The position numbers were made by a program, and so were the translations under genes. A stretch of DNA of 37,008 nucleotides from Rubripirellula obstinata (GTDB taxonomy: Bacteria; Planctomycetota; Planctomycetia; Pirellulales; Pirellulaceae): NCBI RefSeq assembly GCF_001642955.1, contig NZ_LWSK01000057.1:1-37008 (forward strand), written 5' to 3'. Below are positions 23,104 to 30,283 of this stretch, one piece after another (positions within the stretch are counted from its first letter, which is position 1; the number at the start of each line of letters is the position of its first letter). The notes beneath the pieces are model-generated. The model was not told where the DNA came from, searched no databases, and saw only the letters and a list, made by a program, of their open reading frames with translations.

Positions 23104-23174
23104 AGCGCCCAGTGGGAGTCGAACCCACACTTCCGCCATGGCAAGGCAGCAGGCTACCGCTACATCATGGGCGC
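23104..23174 (-). tRNA. tRNA-Gly (GCC)
   Basis: Acceptor GCGCCCA/TGGGCGC, anticodon arm CTGCC TTGCCAT GGCGG (GCC), T-arm GTGGG TTCGACT CCCAC. Confidence 0.9.
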
Positions 23175-23227
23175 AAAAAATGCATCACTACCAAATTGTC
23201 AAAGATCAAAGATGCCAAAGCATCAAG

Positions 23228-23298
23228 AGCACCGAGCCGGAATCGAACCCGCATCACCTCGTTACGACGGAGGAGTCTTGCCGTTAGACCATCAGTGC
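23228..23298 (-). tRNA. tRNA-Thr (CGU)
   Basis: Acceptor GCACTGA/TCGGTGC, anticodon loop GTCGTAA (CGU) closed by four pairs, T-arm GCGGG TTCGATT CCGGC with one mismatch. Confidence 0.8.
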
Positions 23299-23303
23299 TG
23301 GAG

Positions 23304-23380
23304 TAGCTTTTAGCGGTTAGCTTTTAGCGATTAGCTTTTCCATGTTGGAGCTAATCGCTAACAGCTAATGGCTAATCGCT
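23304..23380. repeat. Family D hairpin between tRNAs
   Basis: TAGCGGTTAGCTTTTAGCG and ATTAGC are answered by GCTAATCGCTAACAGCTAAT, an imperfect ~77-nt palindrome of the GTTAGCTTTTAGC type. Confidence 0.7.
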
Positions 23381-23389
23381 TTCTTCAAG

Positions 23390-23462
23390 TGGGATCGGTG
23401 AGAATCGAACTCACATCGCTCGGATTAAGAGTCCGATGCATTACCTTGTCTGCCACAATCCC
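23390..23462 (-). tRNA. tRNA-Lys (CUU)
   Basis: Acceptor GGGATTG/CGATCCC, anticodon arm TCGGA CTCTTAA TCCGA (CUU), T-arm GTGAG TTCGATT CTCAC, discriminator A. Confidence 0.9.
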
Positions 23463-23487
23463 ATGTGTCGTCGTTGTTTCGTTTCAG

Positions 23488-23560
23488 TCGGCGTGGCGGG
23501 AATTGAACCCGCGACCGTCGCCTTATAAGGACGCCGCTCTCACCCCTGAGCTACACGCCG
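23488..23560 (-). tRNA. tRNA-Ile (UAU)
   Basis: Acceptor CGGCGTG/CACGCCG, D-arm GCTC/GAGC, anticodon loop CTTATAA (UAU), T-arm GCGGG TTCAATT CCCGC. UAU isoleucine tRNAs are rare in bacteria, which usually use lysidine-modified CAU. Confidence 0.85.
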
Positions 23561-23571
23561 ATGCGTAGCGA

Positions 23572-23659
23572 TGGGGCCGAACGGAGCCCGGCCCTCACCG
23601 AACGCCCTTAACAGACGTCACAGCAAAGTCCGTCATGCTGCCAGTTACACCACAGCCCC
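23572..23659 (-). tRNA. Degenerate tRNA-like gene (Gln-like 5' half)
   Basis: Acceptor GGGGCTG/CGGCCCC and the D-region TGGTGTAACTGGCAGC are tRNA-like. The anticodon region (around CTTTGC) has no good stem and the T-arm lacks the normal loop. It is probably a remnant; isotype is not assigned. Confidence 0.4.
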
Positions 23660-23735
23660 GATGTTCAGTCGCGGCTATGCGTTTCAATCGCAGTGCAGGC
23701 AGCATGTTCGTTTCCTTTCGAGTCGTTGTCGTAAG

Positions 23736-23807
23736 TGGTAGCCCCGAGGATCGAACTCAGCGCGACCCGCGTATCAGGCGGATTTGGGCGACCAGCCCTC
23801 GACTACC
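23736..23807 (-). tRNA. tRNA-Ile (GAU)
   Basis: Acceptor GGTAGTC/GGCTACC, anticodon arm TCCGC CTGATAC GCGGG (GAU), T-arm CTGAG TTCGATC CTCGG. The D-arm is compact (GGGC TGGTC GCCC). Confidence 0.78.
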
Positions 23808-23810
23808 AAA

Positions 23811-23888
23811 AGCAGCGGTTAGCTTTTAGCGATTAGCCTTTAGCTTTCCTGTTCTCGCTAATAGCTAATCGCTAACCGCTAATAGCTA
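23811..23888. repeat. Family D hairpin between tRNAs
   Basis: AGCGGTTAGCTTTTAGCGAT and TTAGC are answered by GCTAATAGCTAATCGCTAAC and CGCT, an imperfect ~78-nt palindrome. Confidence 0.7.
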
Positions 23889-23896
23889 TTTTTCAG

Positions 23897-23968
23897 TGGG
23901 CCGGGAGGCGCTCGAATCCTCGTCTGCGGTTCTTCAGACCGCCGCTAGACCGTCTCAGCTACCAGCCC
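23897..23968 (-). tRNA. tRNA-Phe (GAA), first gene of the array
   Basis: Acceptor GGGCTGG/CCGGCCC, anticodon arm GCGGT CTGAAGA ACCGC (GAA), D-arm GCTG-type. The T-arm has an A53-G61 mismatch (GAGG ATTCGAGCG CCTC). It is the 5'-most tRNA, so the array promoter should lie just above 23968. Confidence 0.82.
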
Positions 23969-24381
23969 ATATTGGGTTCGTTGTTGTGGCCCGCCGTTCG
24001 ATGCGGACACGAAAAAAGGCTCGATGCCTGAGTGACACCGAGCCTTCATGAAGAAGTCGTTCGCTTATGAAAGCGAGTGTCACATCAGACGCGGATACGC
24101 CGGGGCATTATCTGTATTCAACGGGCTGTCACTATGGACAGGGGCGCCGAAGAGATTGCCTTCGTGTATCTGTTCGAGTCGACTGGATTGGGTTTTCAAC
24201 TGTAAAAACATCAGAAAGCTCGTTACTCGCTCGTCTGTGAATGTGACTTGTGTGTTCGGAGAGATAGACGCCTTGGCGTCAGCAGGGTTCGCACGAAATC
24301 GTTTTTTCGCGAGAATGTTTTCGCGGGTCCGTTCCGCCCACAACATCGAAACCCCGTTGATCAAACAAAGTACTCGCCTCC
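23969..24381. other. Divergent intergenic region between the tRNA array and the CoA-binding gene
   Basis: No protein is confidently assigned here. The region must contain the promoter of the minus-strand tRNA array and that of the plus-strand CoA-binding gene. A terminator-like hairpin (24012-24046) lies within it. A possible minus-strand reading of ~88 codons (24080-24346) ends 34 bp before that hairpin; it resembles no known family and overlaps no other gene, so it could be a small genuine gene. Confidence 0.5.
24012..24046 (-). terminator. Rho-independent terminator-like hairpin
   Basis: AAGGCTCG (24016-24023) pairs with CGAGCCTT (24039-24046); on the minus strand the stem is followed by a six-T run. 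It would stop transcripts coming from 24.08-24.35 kb before they reach the tRNA array. Confidence 0.7.
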
Positions 24382-24771
24382 ATGAACGAAATCGAATCTT
24401 TTCTCGCGGCCAAAACGTACGCCGTCGCCGGCGCATCCGCTCGCACGCACAAGTACGGTTACAAGGTCTTCAAAGCCTTGCTCGCCGCCGACCGTGAAAC
24501 CTATCCGCTCAACCCGGTCACCGAAGAGATCGACGGGCACAAGGCGTACCCGAAGATCGCTGACCTTCCCGTCGTTCCCGAATCGCTGTCGATCATCACG
24601 CCACCCGAGGTCACTCGCCAAGTCGTCGCCGACGCGATCGCTGCCGGCGTGAAGCACATCTGGATGCAACCCGGTGCGGAAGATGGCGAGGCCAGTGCGT
24701 CCGCTCGCGAAGCCGGCATCAACGTGATCGACGACGGATCGTGCGTGCTCGTTCTCTTGGCTCGGAACTAG
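24382..24771 (+). CDS. CoA-binding domain protein (YccU-like)
   Basis: A 129-residue Rossmann-fold protein matching the CoA_binding_2 family. It has the AVAGASARTHKYGYKVF glycine-rich nucleotide loop near the N-terminus, YPLNPVTEEIDG, and VKHIWMQPGAEDGEAS near the C-terminus. Such small proteins bind CoA, but their physiological role is unclear. It is a stand-alone gene divergent from the tRNA array. The length is normal for the family. Confidence 0.9.
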   Translation: MNEIESFLAAKTYAVAGASARTHKYGYKVFKALLAADRETYPLNPVTEEIDGHKAYPKIADLPVVPESLSIITPPEVTRQVVADAIAAGVKHIWMQPGAEDGEASASAREAGINVIDDGSCVLVLLARN

Positions 24772-24837
24772 CGACGGTTTACCCTCTCAAGCTAGCTGGA
24801 ACCCTGATTGCTCGACAACTGACTTGCAACTTCCTCG

Positions 24838-25068
24838 ATGCCAAGCAAAAATGAGGTCATGGAGAATCTAGATCAGATCGAAGCAGCGGCGGCCTCCCTG
24901 TCTGCTGACCAGCAGCGAGAACTTCTGGTTTGGCTGGCACAACGCGTCGATAAGCAGCGACCAGCAGGCAAACCTTACAGCGTGCTTGATATTCCTCCGG
25001 CGGATGTTGGCCAAGTCCTCTCGTTTGACGAATCTAACAGCGATCTGCTTGATGAAATGCTGGAGTAG
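24838..25068 (+). CDS. Small antitoxin-like protein, partner not seen
   Basis: A 76-residue protein with a helical N-terminus (EVMENLDQIEAAAASLSADQQRELLVWLAQRV, summarised) and a short acidic tail. The LSADQQRELL element resembles small addiction-module proteins. No toxin gene follows: the next 169 bp show no coding signal, and the next pair is a separate Phd/PIN system. It may be an orphan antitoxin. Confidence 0.5.
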   Translation: MPSKNEVMENLDQIEAAAASLSADQQRELLVWLAQRVDKQRPAGKPYSVLDIPPADVGQVLSFDESNSDLLDEMLE

Positions 25069-25237
25069 AAAAATTCAGAATGGGGCTTCATGCTGTCTTG
25101 TGCGATTTACCTAGCGTTCGGCTTACCCACCGTGAATCAAGAGCAAAGCGTTTCAATTCGTGTCGGGATCCTAGAAATGTGCCAAGGCAGGTCGACTCTT
25201 AATACAATACGGAGAAACAACTGATGGAGTTTATCGA

Positions 25238-25495
25238 ATGAACGCGGATCTGGCTGACGTGTCGCGCGACTTGGATAGCATGGTCAAACGTGCTTCCGAA
25301 GGCGAAGAAATCGTGATCCTGGTCAACGGACAACCGATGGCGAGATTGGTCGGCGCGTTGGTGCCTGACAAATCGCGGGTCGACCGTGCGACTTGGGCGG
25401 CTGAGCTTGAGACTAACGCCAACGCTGCGATTTGCAGCAAAGCGGTCGCAACTCCCCAGGCGTTCTGGGATGCCTCTCGCGCCGACCGGTTCTAG
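25238..25495 (+). CDS. Phd/YefM-type antitoxin of the VapC pair
   Basis: An 85-residue protein with the prevent-host-death signature: ADVSRDLDSMVKRASEGEEI followed by VNGQPMARLV. The N-terminal half dimerises and binds DNA; the C-terminal tail neutralises the toxin. Its stop is 2 bp from the PIN toxin start, a tight two-gene operon. RBS-like GGAG occurs ~10 nt upstream of the ATG. Confidence 0.85.
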   Translation: MNADLADVSRDLDSMVKRASEGEEIVILVNGQPMARLVGALVPDKSRVDRATWAAELETNANAAICSKAVATPQAFWDASRADRF

Positions 25496-25497
25496 CG

Positions 25498-25947
25498 ATG
25501 ACCAACGCAATCTACTGGGACACATCGGCGCTGCTGAAACTATACGCACCAGAAACCGATTCGAGTGATTATCGGCGACTCCTGATTTCTAAGCCGGAGC
25601 CGATCGCAATTAGCACTCTACATTTCGTCGAACTTTACTACGCTCTGGTGGCGAAAGAATGTCGCGGCGAGATTCAACCGGGCGCGGCGAAGTTGCTTTT
25701 TCAGTCATTCCGGCGACACGTTGATGAGCGTCGATACATGTCGATTGAAGTTGATGCGAAGGCGACAGCGTTTTCATGCCAAATCCTTGACCAGTGCATG
25801 GGGATCGCGAATCCAATTCCCTTGCGTTCGCTAGATGGCTTGCATCTCGGCCCAATGAAGTCAGCGGGCGTTACACAACTCGTTGCGGCCGACCTGAGAA
25901 TGAAGCATGCGGCGCAAGCAGTTTCGTTCGCGATAATCGACCCATAG
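25498..25947 (+). CDS. PIN-domain ribonuclease toxin (VapC-like)
   Basis: A ~149-residue PIN protein. The acidic active-site residues are visible as WDTSALLKLY (first Asp), STLHFVELYYAL (Glu) and LDGLHLGPMKSAGV (Asp), followed by LVAADLRMKHAA where the last Asp is expected. VapC toxins cleave RNA, often initiator tRNA or rRNA. It follows the antitoxin by 2 bp. The ATG at 25498 is preferred to upstream readings. Confidence 0.85.
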   Translation: MTNAIYWDTSALLKLYAPETDSSDYRRLLISKPEPIAISTLHFVELYYALVAKECRGEIQPGAAKLLFQSFRRHVDERRYMSIEVDAKATAFSCQILDQCMGIANPIPLRSLDGLHLGPMKSAGVTQLVAADLRMKHAAQAVSFAIIDP

Positions 25948-26041
25948 GATTAGTCGGTTGGCTCAGTCATCGGCAATGCTAGATCGAGTGAAGCCGCGTT
26001 GGCCAGTTTCCTCCTAAATGTTGAGGAAGTAACCTTCTTCG

Positions 26042-26593
26042 TTATTCGAGTTCACGAATCACTCGGCAAGGATTGCCAGCCGCAAGAACTCCAGACGGCA
26101 CATCCTTGGTGACTACGCTGCCGGCACCGATCACGCTGCGATCTCCGATGGTCACGCCAGGGCATATGATCGCTTTGCCGCCGATCCACACATCGTCTCC
26201 GATCGTGACAGGCTTGCCGAATTCTTGACTCCGGCGTAGGTCAGCGTCCAGCGGATGCGTGGCGGTATAGATGTGCACGCCGGGTGCAACAAACACATGG
26301 CTGCCGATCCGAACTTCGCAAACGTCCAGGATCACGCAATCGAAGTTGAAGTAAACCTTCTCGCCGAGATAGATGTTGGTTCCGTAGTCGCATCGAAAAG
26401 GCGGTTCAAGCCAAACCGTGTCTCCACCACTGCCGAACAGTTCGCGGCAAACGTTTCTCATGCGTTTGGCGTCGTCCGGTTCGGCATGGTTCAGCGTGTG
26501 GATTAGCTTCCGCGCGTGCAGGCGATCGGCCGTCAATTCTGGATCAGCCGGGTCGTAAGGTTCGCCGGCGAGCATCTTTTGCTTCTCACTCAT
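26042..26593 (-). CDS. Sugar O-acetyltransferase (maltose/galactoside acetyltransferase family)
   Basis: A 183-residue left-handed beta-helix acetyltransferase. It has the N-terminal Mac domain (MLAGEPYDPADPELTADR) and hexapeptide repeats ending in GKPVTIGDDVWIGGKAIICP (catalytic region) and VIGAGSVVTKDVPSGVLAAGNPCRVI (summarised). It transfers acetyl from acetyl-CoA to sugars. Its start is two bases from the stop of the CIA30 gene, so both are cotranscribed. Length is normal. Confidence 0.92.
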   Translation of the reverse strand: MSEKQKMLAGEPYDPADPELTADRLHARKLIHTLNHAEPDDAKRMRNVCRELFGSGGDTVWLEPPFRCDYGTNIYLGEKVYFNFDCVILDVCEVRIGSHVFVAPGVHIYTATHPLDADLRRSQEFGKPVTIGDDVWIGGKAIICPGVTIGDRSVIGAGSVVTKDVPSGVLAAGNPCRVIRELE

Positions 26594-26594
26594 T

Positions 26595-27176
26595 TCACTG
26601 AACCATGATCGAGTCGATCAAGATCTCGAACGGTCCCGGTTTCTTGTCCCCGAGCAAAATGCCAATGGATTGAACTTGGCTGGGCGTCAGCCTCATGTTG
26701 GCCATGCGTCGGCCGAAGGAGTGAGCGACGAACTGATCGACCGGAAGTTTGACTTCCGTCCACTGTCCGGCGGTCGTGGCGAATTCCATCTGGTAGGAGA
26801 ATGCGGTCCGGCGATCGGGCGTGTAGAGATTGAACGTGTACCGACGTCCGTCGCCTTTGACTCGCAACACGATCGTCTCGCCGGGATCGAGACCGAGTGA
26901 ACCGCTGGGCCGCGAGCGTACTGACGCGAACCCGCCGTTGTTTTCGAGCGACAGGTTGCCGGCGAACCGCATCGCGTCTTCCCCAGTGTCCAATTTGACA
27001 ATCGACGCTTGGCTGCTTGATCGCCCGCCCATGACGCCGTCGTTGACGATCTGCCACTTGGCCGCGTCACTGGATTGAGCAAAGTCGAACAGGCTGGTCA
27101 TGGTCTGTCCTTCCGCGGTCGGTACCGTGAGGACAGCGAACAAGAGTACGGCGGCAAATCGAAAGAGCGGTTTCAT
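26595..27176 (-). CDS. CIA30-family protein, exported
   Basis: A 193-residue protein with a signal peptide (PLFRFAAVLLFAVLTVPTAEG) followed by the CIA30 fold: WQIVNDGVMGGRSSSQ, FAGNLSLENNGGFASVR and LRVKGDGRRYTFNLY. Members are carbohydrate-binding-like beta-sandwich proteins named after a complex I assembly factor; bacterial roles are poorly defined. It is followed by the acetyltransferase gene in a tight operon. Confidence 0.88.
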   Translation of the reverse strand: MKPLFRFAAVLLFAVLTVPTAEGQTMTSLFDFAQSSDAAKWQIVNDGVMGGRSSSQASIVKLDTGEDAMRFAGNLSLENNGGFASVRSRPSGSLGLDPGETIVLRVKGDGRRYTFNLYTPDRRTAFSYQMEFATTAGQWTEVKLPVDQFVAHSFGRRMANMRLTPSQVQSIGILLGDKKPGPFEILIDSIMVQ

Positions 27177-27252
27177 GCTTGGTGGTCACGGCGAGAGGAT
27201 TGGGGCGGGAACCGAACTATACCAACGAAGCAAACCAAACCTTCCGATCATA

Positions 27253-27579
27253 TCACAGCTTGATGGCGGCTTTGCAAAACCGCTTCACGATCTTTTCATC
27301 GACATCATCGAGGCTTTTGTACGTCAGGTGCCGCCGGAACTTGCCGCCACCTTCGAGCAAACCATCGGGATCGTCGAGCGACGAACCTTGAGCGAACGAC
27401 AACTGAACGTGCGCTTTGTAGGGAAAAACGCCGCAGAACTGGCCTTCCTTTTCATCGGGTTTCAGTGTGTAGAGCGTCCCGCCGTACTTGGGAACTTTCG
27501 ACGCCTTCGGAACCGCCGCCATCACGAGCGAATCAAGAAGGTTGCTCAGATTCATCTTCTCTGCGTCAGTCATGGTCAT
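27253..27579 (-). CDS. DUF1801 (YdhG-like) domain protein
   Basis: A ~108-residue protein with the DUF1801 pattern: VPKASKVPKYGGTLYTLK followed by FCGVFPYKAHVQLSFAQG, with a conserved C-terminal helix DDVDEKIVKRFCKAAIKL. These proteins are structurally frataxin-like; the function is unknown. The ATG at 27579 is chosen because AGGAA precedes it. It is divergent from the RHH gene. Confidence 0.78.
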   Translation of the reverse strand: MTMTDAEKMNLSNLLDSLVMAAVPKASKVPKYGGTLYTLKPDEKEGQFCGVFPYKAHVQLSFAQGSSLDDPDGLLEGGGKFRRHLTYKSLDDVDEKIVKRFCKAAIKL

Positions 27580-27648
27580 TCTTTTTCCTGTCGAATCGCA
27601 AAGGAACGATCGGTAGACTACCATCTGGGGCGATTGACCGCGTGCAGT

Positions 27649-27936
27649 ATGTGGAGATTACGTTCAGTGGCGACAATCACGTTGCGAATGCCTGACGACC
27701 TGAAAGCGAAAGCACAACAACTTGCCAGCGAGCAAGGCGTTTCGCTCAATAGCTACATTAACGCGACACTTGCTGCGACAATTGCGCAATCCGAGACGCT
27801 GGCGATGATGGGCGATCGCTTGGCTGGCGTTGACGAAGACAAGCTTCACGATCGCGTGATGAAATTCATGTCGAAGTCACGAGGCGGAAAAGAGCCGACG
27901 CCAAAGGAAATCGACGCGGCACGGCGTGCCAAATAG
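27649..27936 (+). CDS. Ribbon-helix-helix (HicB/Arc-like) DNA-binding protein
   Basis: A 95-residue protein with an RHH core, ATITLRMPDDLKAKAQQLA then GVSLNSYINATLAATIAQ, and a charged tail. It resembles the DNA-binding half of HicB-type antitoxins. No HicA toxin gene is adjacent, so it may be an orphan regulator. The ATG at 27649 is used; GTG at 27667 is an alternative closer to the RHH core. Confidence 0.72.
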   Translation: MWRLRSVATITLRMPDDLKAKAQQLASEQGVSLNSYINATLAATIAQSETLAMMGDRLAGVDEDKLHDRVMKFMSKSRGGKEPTPKEIDAARRAK

Positions 27937-27959
27937 GAACCCTAGCCCGAGGAACGACC

Positions 27960-28436
27960 GTGGCAGCCACGCAAAAACGAACGCTGGATTTTCATACCGG
28001 TGATGAAGTGATCGCGGAAATTCAAAACCTTCGCTCCAGCGGCTATGCGAAAACTAAGAACTGGAACCTCACCCAAATTTGCGAGCATTTTACGTCGACG
28101 ATGGTGGGCGAAATGGAAGGCCTCGGATTTCGCTTCCCTTGGATTGTTCGAGCAACGTTCGGAAAGTGGTTGACGCATCGCTTTCTAAAGACGCGGAAGA
28201 TGCCAGGCGTCCCGACGCTCCCCAGCCTGCAACCGAAATCGCTGGCGGATTCTGAGGACGACACCATCATCGAAGGCTGCATTCGAGCGATCAGCCAGTG
28301 CGAGACGTTTGCGGGATCACTCGACGACTATCCCTTCGTTGACAATCTCGACCACGATGAGTGGCGACAGTTGATGTGGGTCCATGCCGGGCATCACCTT
28401 TCGTTTCTCATTCCAAACGAAAGCAGTGAGATTTGA
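27960..28436 (+). CDS. DUF1569 (DinB-like) family protein
   Basis: A 158-residue helical protein of the DUF1569 family, related to DinB/YfiT-like four-helix bundles. Characteristic parts are NWNLTQICEHFTSTMVGEM and DEWRQLMWVHAGHHLSFL, where the histidines probably bind metal. The GTG start at 27960 is preceded by GAGGAA at a good distance. Thiol-transferase-like activities are known for the superfamily; this protein's substrate is unknown. Confidence 0.82.
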   Translation: MAATQKRTLDFHTGDEVIAEIQNLRSSGYAKTKNWNLTQICEHFTSTMVGEMEGLGFRFPWIVRATFGKWLTHRFLKTRKMPGVPTLPSLQPKSLADSEDDTIIEGCIRAISQCETFAGSLDDYPFVDNLDHDEWRQLMWVHAGHHLSFLIPNESSEI

Positions 28437-28526
28437 CGCGGAGTCGGGGAGTCGCTAGGACGCAGAGATGCCCCGAACCAATCACCCTCGCTTAGCGTCT
28501 CTCCGTCTCTCGCGACTCCGCGTCAA
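28433..28526. repeat. Long palindrome between DUF1569 and PhzF-like genes
   Basis: TTGACGCGGAGTC (28433-28445) and GACTCCGCGTCAA (28514-28526) are perfect inverse arms, with further paired GTCGC/GCGAC and CGCAGAGA-like segments inside. It overlaps the DUF1569 stop codon and may be a terminator or another REP-type unit. Confidence 0.75.
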
Positions 28527-28547
28527 CTTCGTTCCAGGACCATTGAA

Positions 28548-29399
28548 ATGAGCATCCCCATTTGGCAGGTTGATGCGTTCGCCGATCGACTCTTCACCGG
28601 CAACCCGGCTGCCGTTTGCGTGTTGGACCGCTATCCAAGCGATGAGTGGATGCAGAACGTCGCCGCGGAGATGAACCTGGCGGAGACTTCGTTTGTGGTT
28701 CCGACTGATGAAGCCGGAAGTTTCCATCTTCGTTGGTTCACACCCGCGACGGAAGTCGACTTGTGCGGTCACGCGACACTGGCCGCGGCACATACGCTGA
28801 TTGAACAAGCACGCGTCGAGGCATGGGAGCTGATTCGATTTCAAACGCGAAGCGGCGAGCTGACTTGCACGCAAGCCGACTCGCGGATCACGCTCGACTT
28901 TCCAGCGACTCCGCCAACGGTAGTGGATCTTGTTAAAGATCCTGATTTTGGCGGACGGATCTTTAACAAGATCCACTACGACAAACTGTTGGATGCTCTC
29001 GGCATTGGCGATGCGACCGTCCTGCGAAGCAAGTACGATTTGCTGGTTGTTGTCGAAGACGCGAGCATCCTCAAATCGCTTCGCCCGAATTTCAACGCGA
29101 TTGCAGACATCAACACTCGCGGCGTGATGGTGTCGGCCGCCGGCGGATCGAACGGCACCGACTTCGTTTCCCGCTTCTTCGCACCCCAATGTGGGATCAA
29201 TGAAGATCCCGTCACCGGTTCGGCGCACTGCTGCTTGGCACCTTACTGGGCAGACCGGCTAGGGAAGACATCGTTAGTTGGCTACCAAGCCTCGTCTCGC
29301 GGCGGCACGGTGGCGTGCGAAGTCGTCGGCGATCGCGCTCATCTGACAGGCACGGCGGTCACGGTTCTCGAAGGTCGACTGCTGAGCAAACCGTCATGA
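28548..29399 (+). CDS. PhzF-family isomerase-like protein with in-frame palindrome insert
   Basis: A 283-residue protein with the PhzF fold: IPIWQVDAFADRLFTGNPAAV, catalytic-site region NLAETSFVVP, LRWFTPATEVDLCGHATLAA (Glu45-like acid and metal-free active site) and FAPQCGINEDPVTGSAHCCL. PhzF and relatives catalyse isomerisation or epimerisation; physiological substrate unknown. Residues ~124-144 ([20 protein letters not shown]) are encoded by a family A palindrome of 60 nt that kept the frame, between the two halves of the fold. It overlaps the next gene by four bases (ATGA). Confidence 0.9.
   Translation: MSIPIWQVDAFADRLFTGNPAAVCVLDRYPSDEWMQNVAAEMNLAETSFVVPTDEAGSFHLRWFTPATEVDLCGHATLAAAHTLIEQARVEAWELIRFQTRSGELTCTQADSRITLDFPATPPTVVDLVKDPDFGGRIFNKIHYDKLLDALGIGDATVLRSKYDLLVVVEDASILKSLRPNFNAIADINTRGVMVSAAGGSNGTDFVSRFFAPQCGINEDPVTGSAHCCLAPYWADRLGKTSLVGYQASSRGGTVACEVVGDRAHLTGTAVTVLEGRLLSKPS
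28920..28979. repeat. Palindromic repeat family A inside the PhzF-like gene
   Basis: Two 23-nt arms (28920-28942 and 28957-28979) are perfect inverses around 14 nt and match the copies at 12679-12734. The length is a multiple of three and no stop codon is introduced. Confidence 0.93.
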
Positions 29400-29914
29400 A
29401 CAAACTCGGCCGAGCGACCCAGCGCGTGATGGGGATGGACGACGCGGTTTGGGAGCGTCATGCCAACCCGTGGAGCGGATGGACTCGCGTTGCGATCTCG
29501 CCGATGCTTGGACTGGCGATTTGGAGTCGGATTTGGATCGGCTGGTGGTCGCTCATTCCGATCGCGATGATCGTTGCGTGGATTTGGATCAACCCGCGAA
29601 TCTTCCCGAGACCAAAGTCACTCGACAATTGGATGTCACGCGGCGTCCTCGGCGAACGCATCTGGCTCGCGGACGAACCGGGCACCGTCGCCAACCACCA
29701 TCATCGGATCATCCGAGTGCTCACCACGCTGGCAAGTCTGGGAGCGGTCGTTTTCATCGCCGGACTGATCTGGTTGGACCTTGCAGCAACACTCAGCGGA
29801 CTGGCAATCACGATGCTCGGCAAGCTTTGGTTCATCGACCGGATGGTTTGGGTTTGGTGGGAGAACGAGCAGAAGGAACACTCATCCTCGCTAATTGACA
29901 CTAATGAAGAATAG
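29396..29914 (+). CDS. DUF6653-family membrane protein
   Basis: A ~172-residue protein with three or four hydrophobic segments (SGWTRVAISPMLGLAIW, WWSLIPIAMIVAWIWI, VLTTLASLGAVVFIAGLIWL). DUF6653 features visible are WERHANPWSGWTR near the start and LGKLWFIDRMVWVWW near the end. Function unknown. It starts at an ATGA overlap with the PhzF-like gene. Its last ~12 residues (KEHSSSLIDTNEE) are supplied by repeat family B. Confidence 0.78.
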   Translation: MNKLGRATQRVMGMDDAVWERHANPWSGWTRVAISPMLGLAIWSRIWIGWWSLIPIAMIVAWIWINPRIFPRPKSLDNWMSRGVLGERIWLADEPGTVANHHHRIIRVLTTLASLGAVVFIAGLIWLDLAATLSGLAITMLGKLWFIDRMVWVWWENEQKEHSSSLIDTNEE

Positions 29915-29957
29915 GTCGGAGTGATTAGTGTTCGATGAGAGTTGATTAGTGTTCCCG
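29876..29957. repeat. Repeat family B, palindromic copy at the DUF6653 gene end
   Basis: GGAACACTCATCC and CGCTAATTGACACTAAT on the left are answered by GTGATTAGTGTTCG and GATTAGTGTTCC on the right. It contains the DUF6653 stop codon. Copies lie at 13457 and 13975. Confidence 0.7.
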
Positions 29958-29962
29958 AAATC

Positions 29963-30283
29963 ATGGCTGAACCCATCCACCGCTACGAGCTTCAAGACCG
30001 CTATCTCGAGCTGACTCGCACCGAATTGCCTGCCAAAGCGAGACTGGGCAAGTGGGTTGTCACCGAGGACCACTGTTTCATGCGAGTCATTCTCGATCAG
30101 CTCTTTCAGGGCTGCTGGTACGACCATCTCGATCGCCGCCTTGTCGCCTACAAACAATTGAACGACGAACAACTCACCCAAGCGATCGCGATGGGCGAGC
30201 AACTGCTCACGGGCGACATGACGACGCTGAATCGCTGGAACAACGAAAGCCTTGCGTGGCGAGGCAAACAGAAACGCAAATGA
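29963..30283 (+). CDS. Conserved hypothetical protein
   Basis: A ~106-residue protein beginning MAEPIHRYELQDRYLELTRT and containing WVVTEDHCFMRVILDQLFQGCWYDHLD, a pattern of a well-conserved small soluble protein. No catalytic function is recognised. The ATG at 29963 is preferred to a GTG-like start at 29942 that falls in repeat B. It overlaps the next gene by four bases. Confidence 0.68.
   Translation: MAEPIHRYELQDRYLELTRTELPAKARLGKWVVTEDHCFMRVILDQLFQGCWYDHLDRRLVAYKQLNDEQLTQAIAMGEQLLTGDMTTLNRWNNESLAWRGKQKRK

Noticed and set aside
18500-23830. Many overlapping open readings of 60-130 codons across the tRNA array on both strands.
   Set aside because: They translate tRNA T-arms and acceptors and show repeated SNPR/RFDS/PRR-like residues typical of tRNA sequence read as protein.
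19795-23888. The regularly spaced hairpins as a CRISPR array.
   Set aside because: Units are palindromes of different families at irregular spacing, with tRNA genes between them and no cas genes.
24080-24346. A minus-strand ORF of ~88 codons in the divergent region, followed by a terminator.
   Set aside because: No family match and an unusual composition; only the adjacent terminator supports it, so it was noted within the intergenic entry rather than called as a gene.
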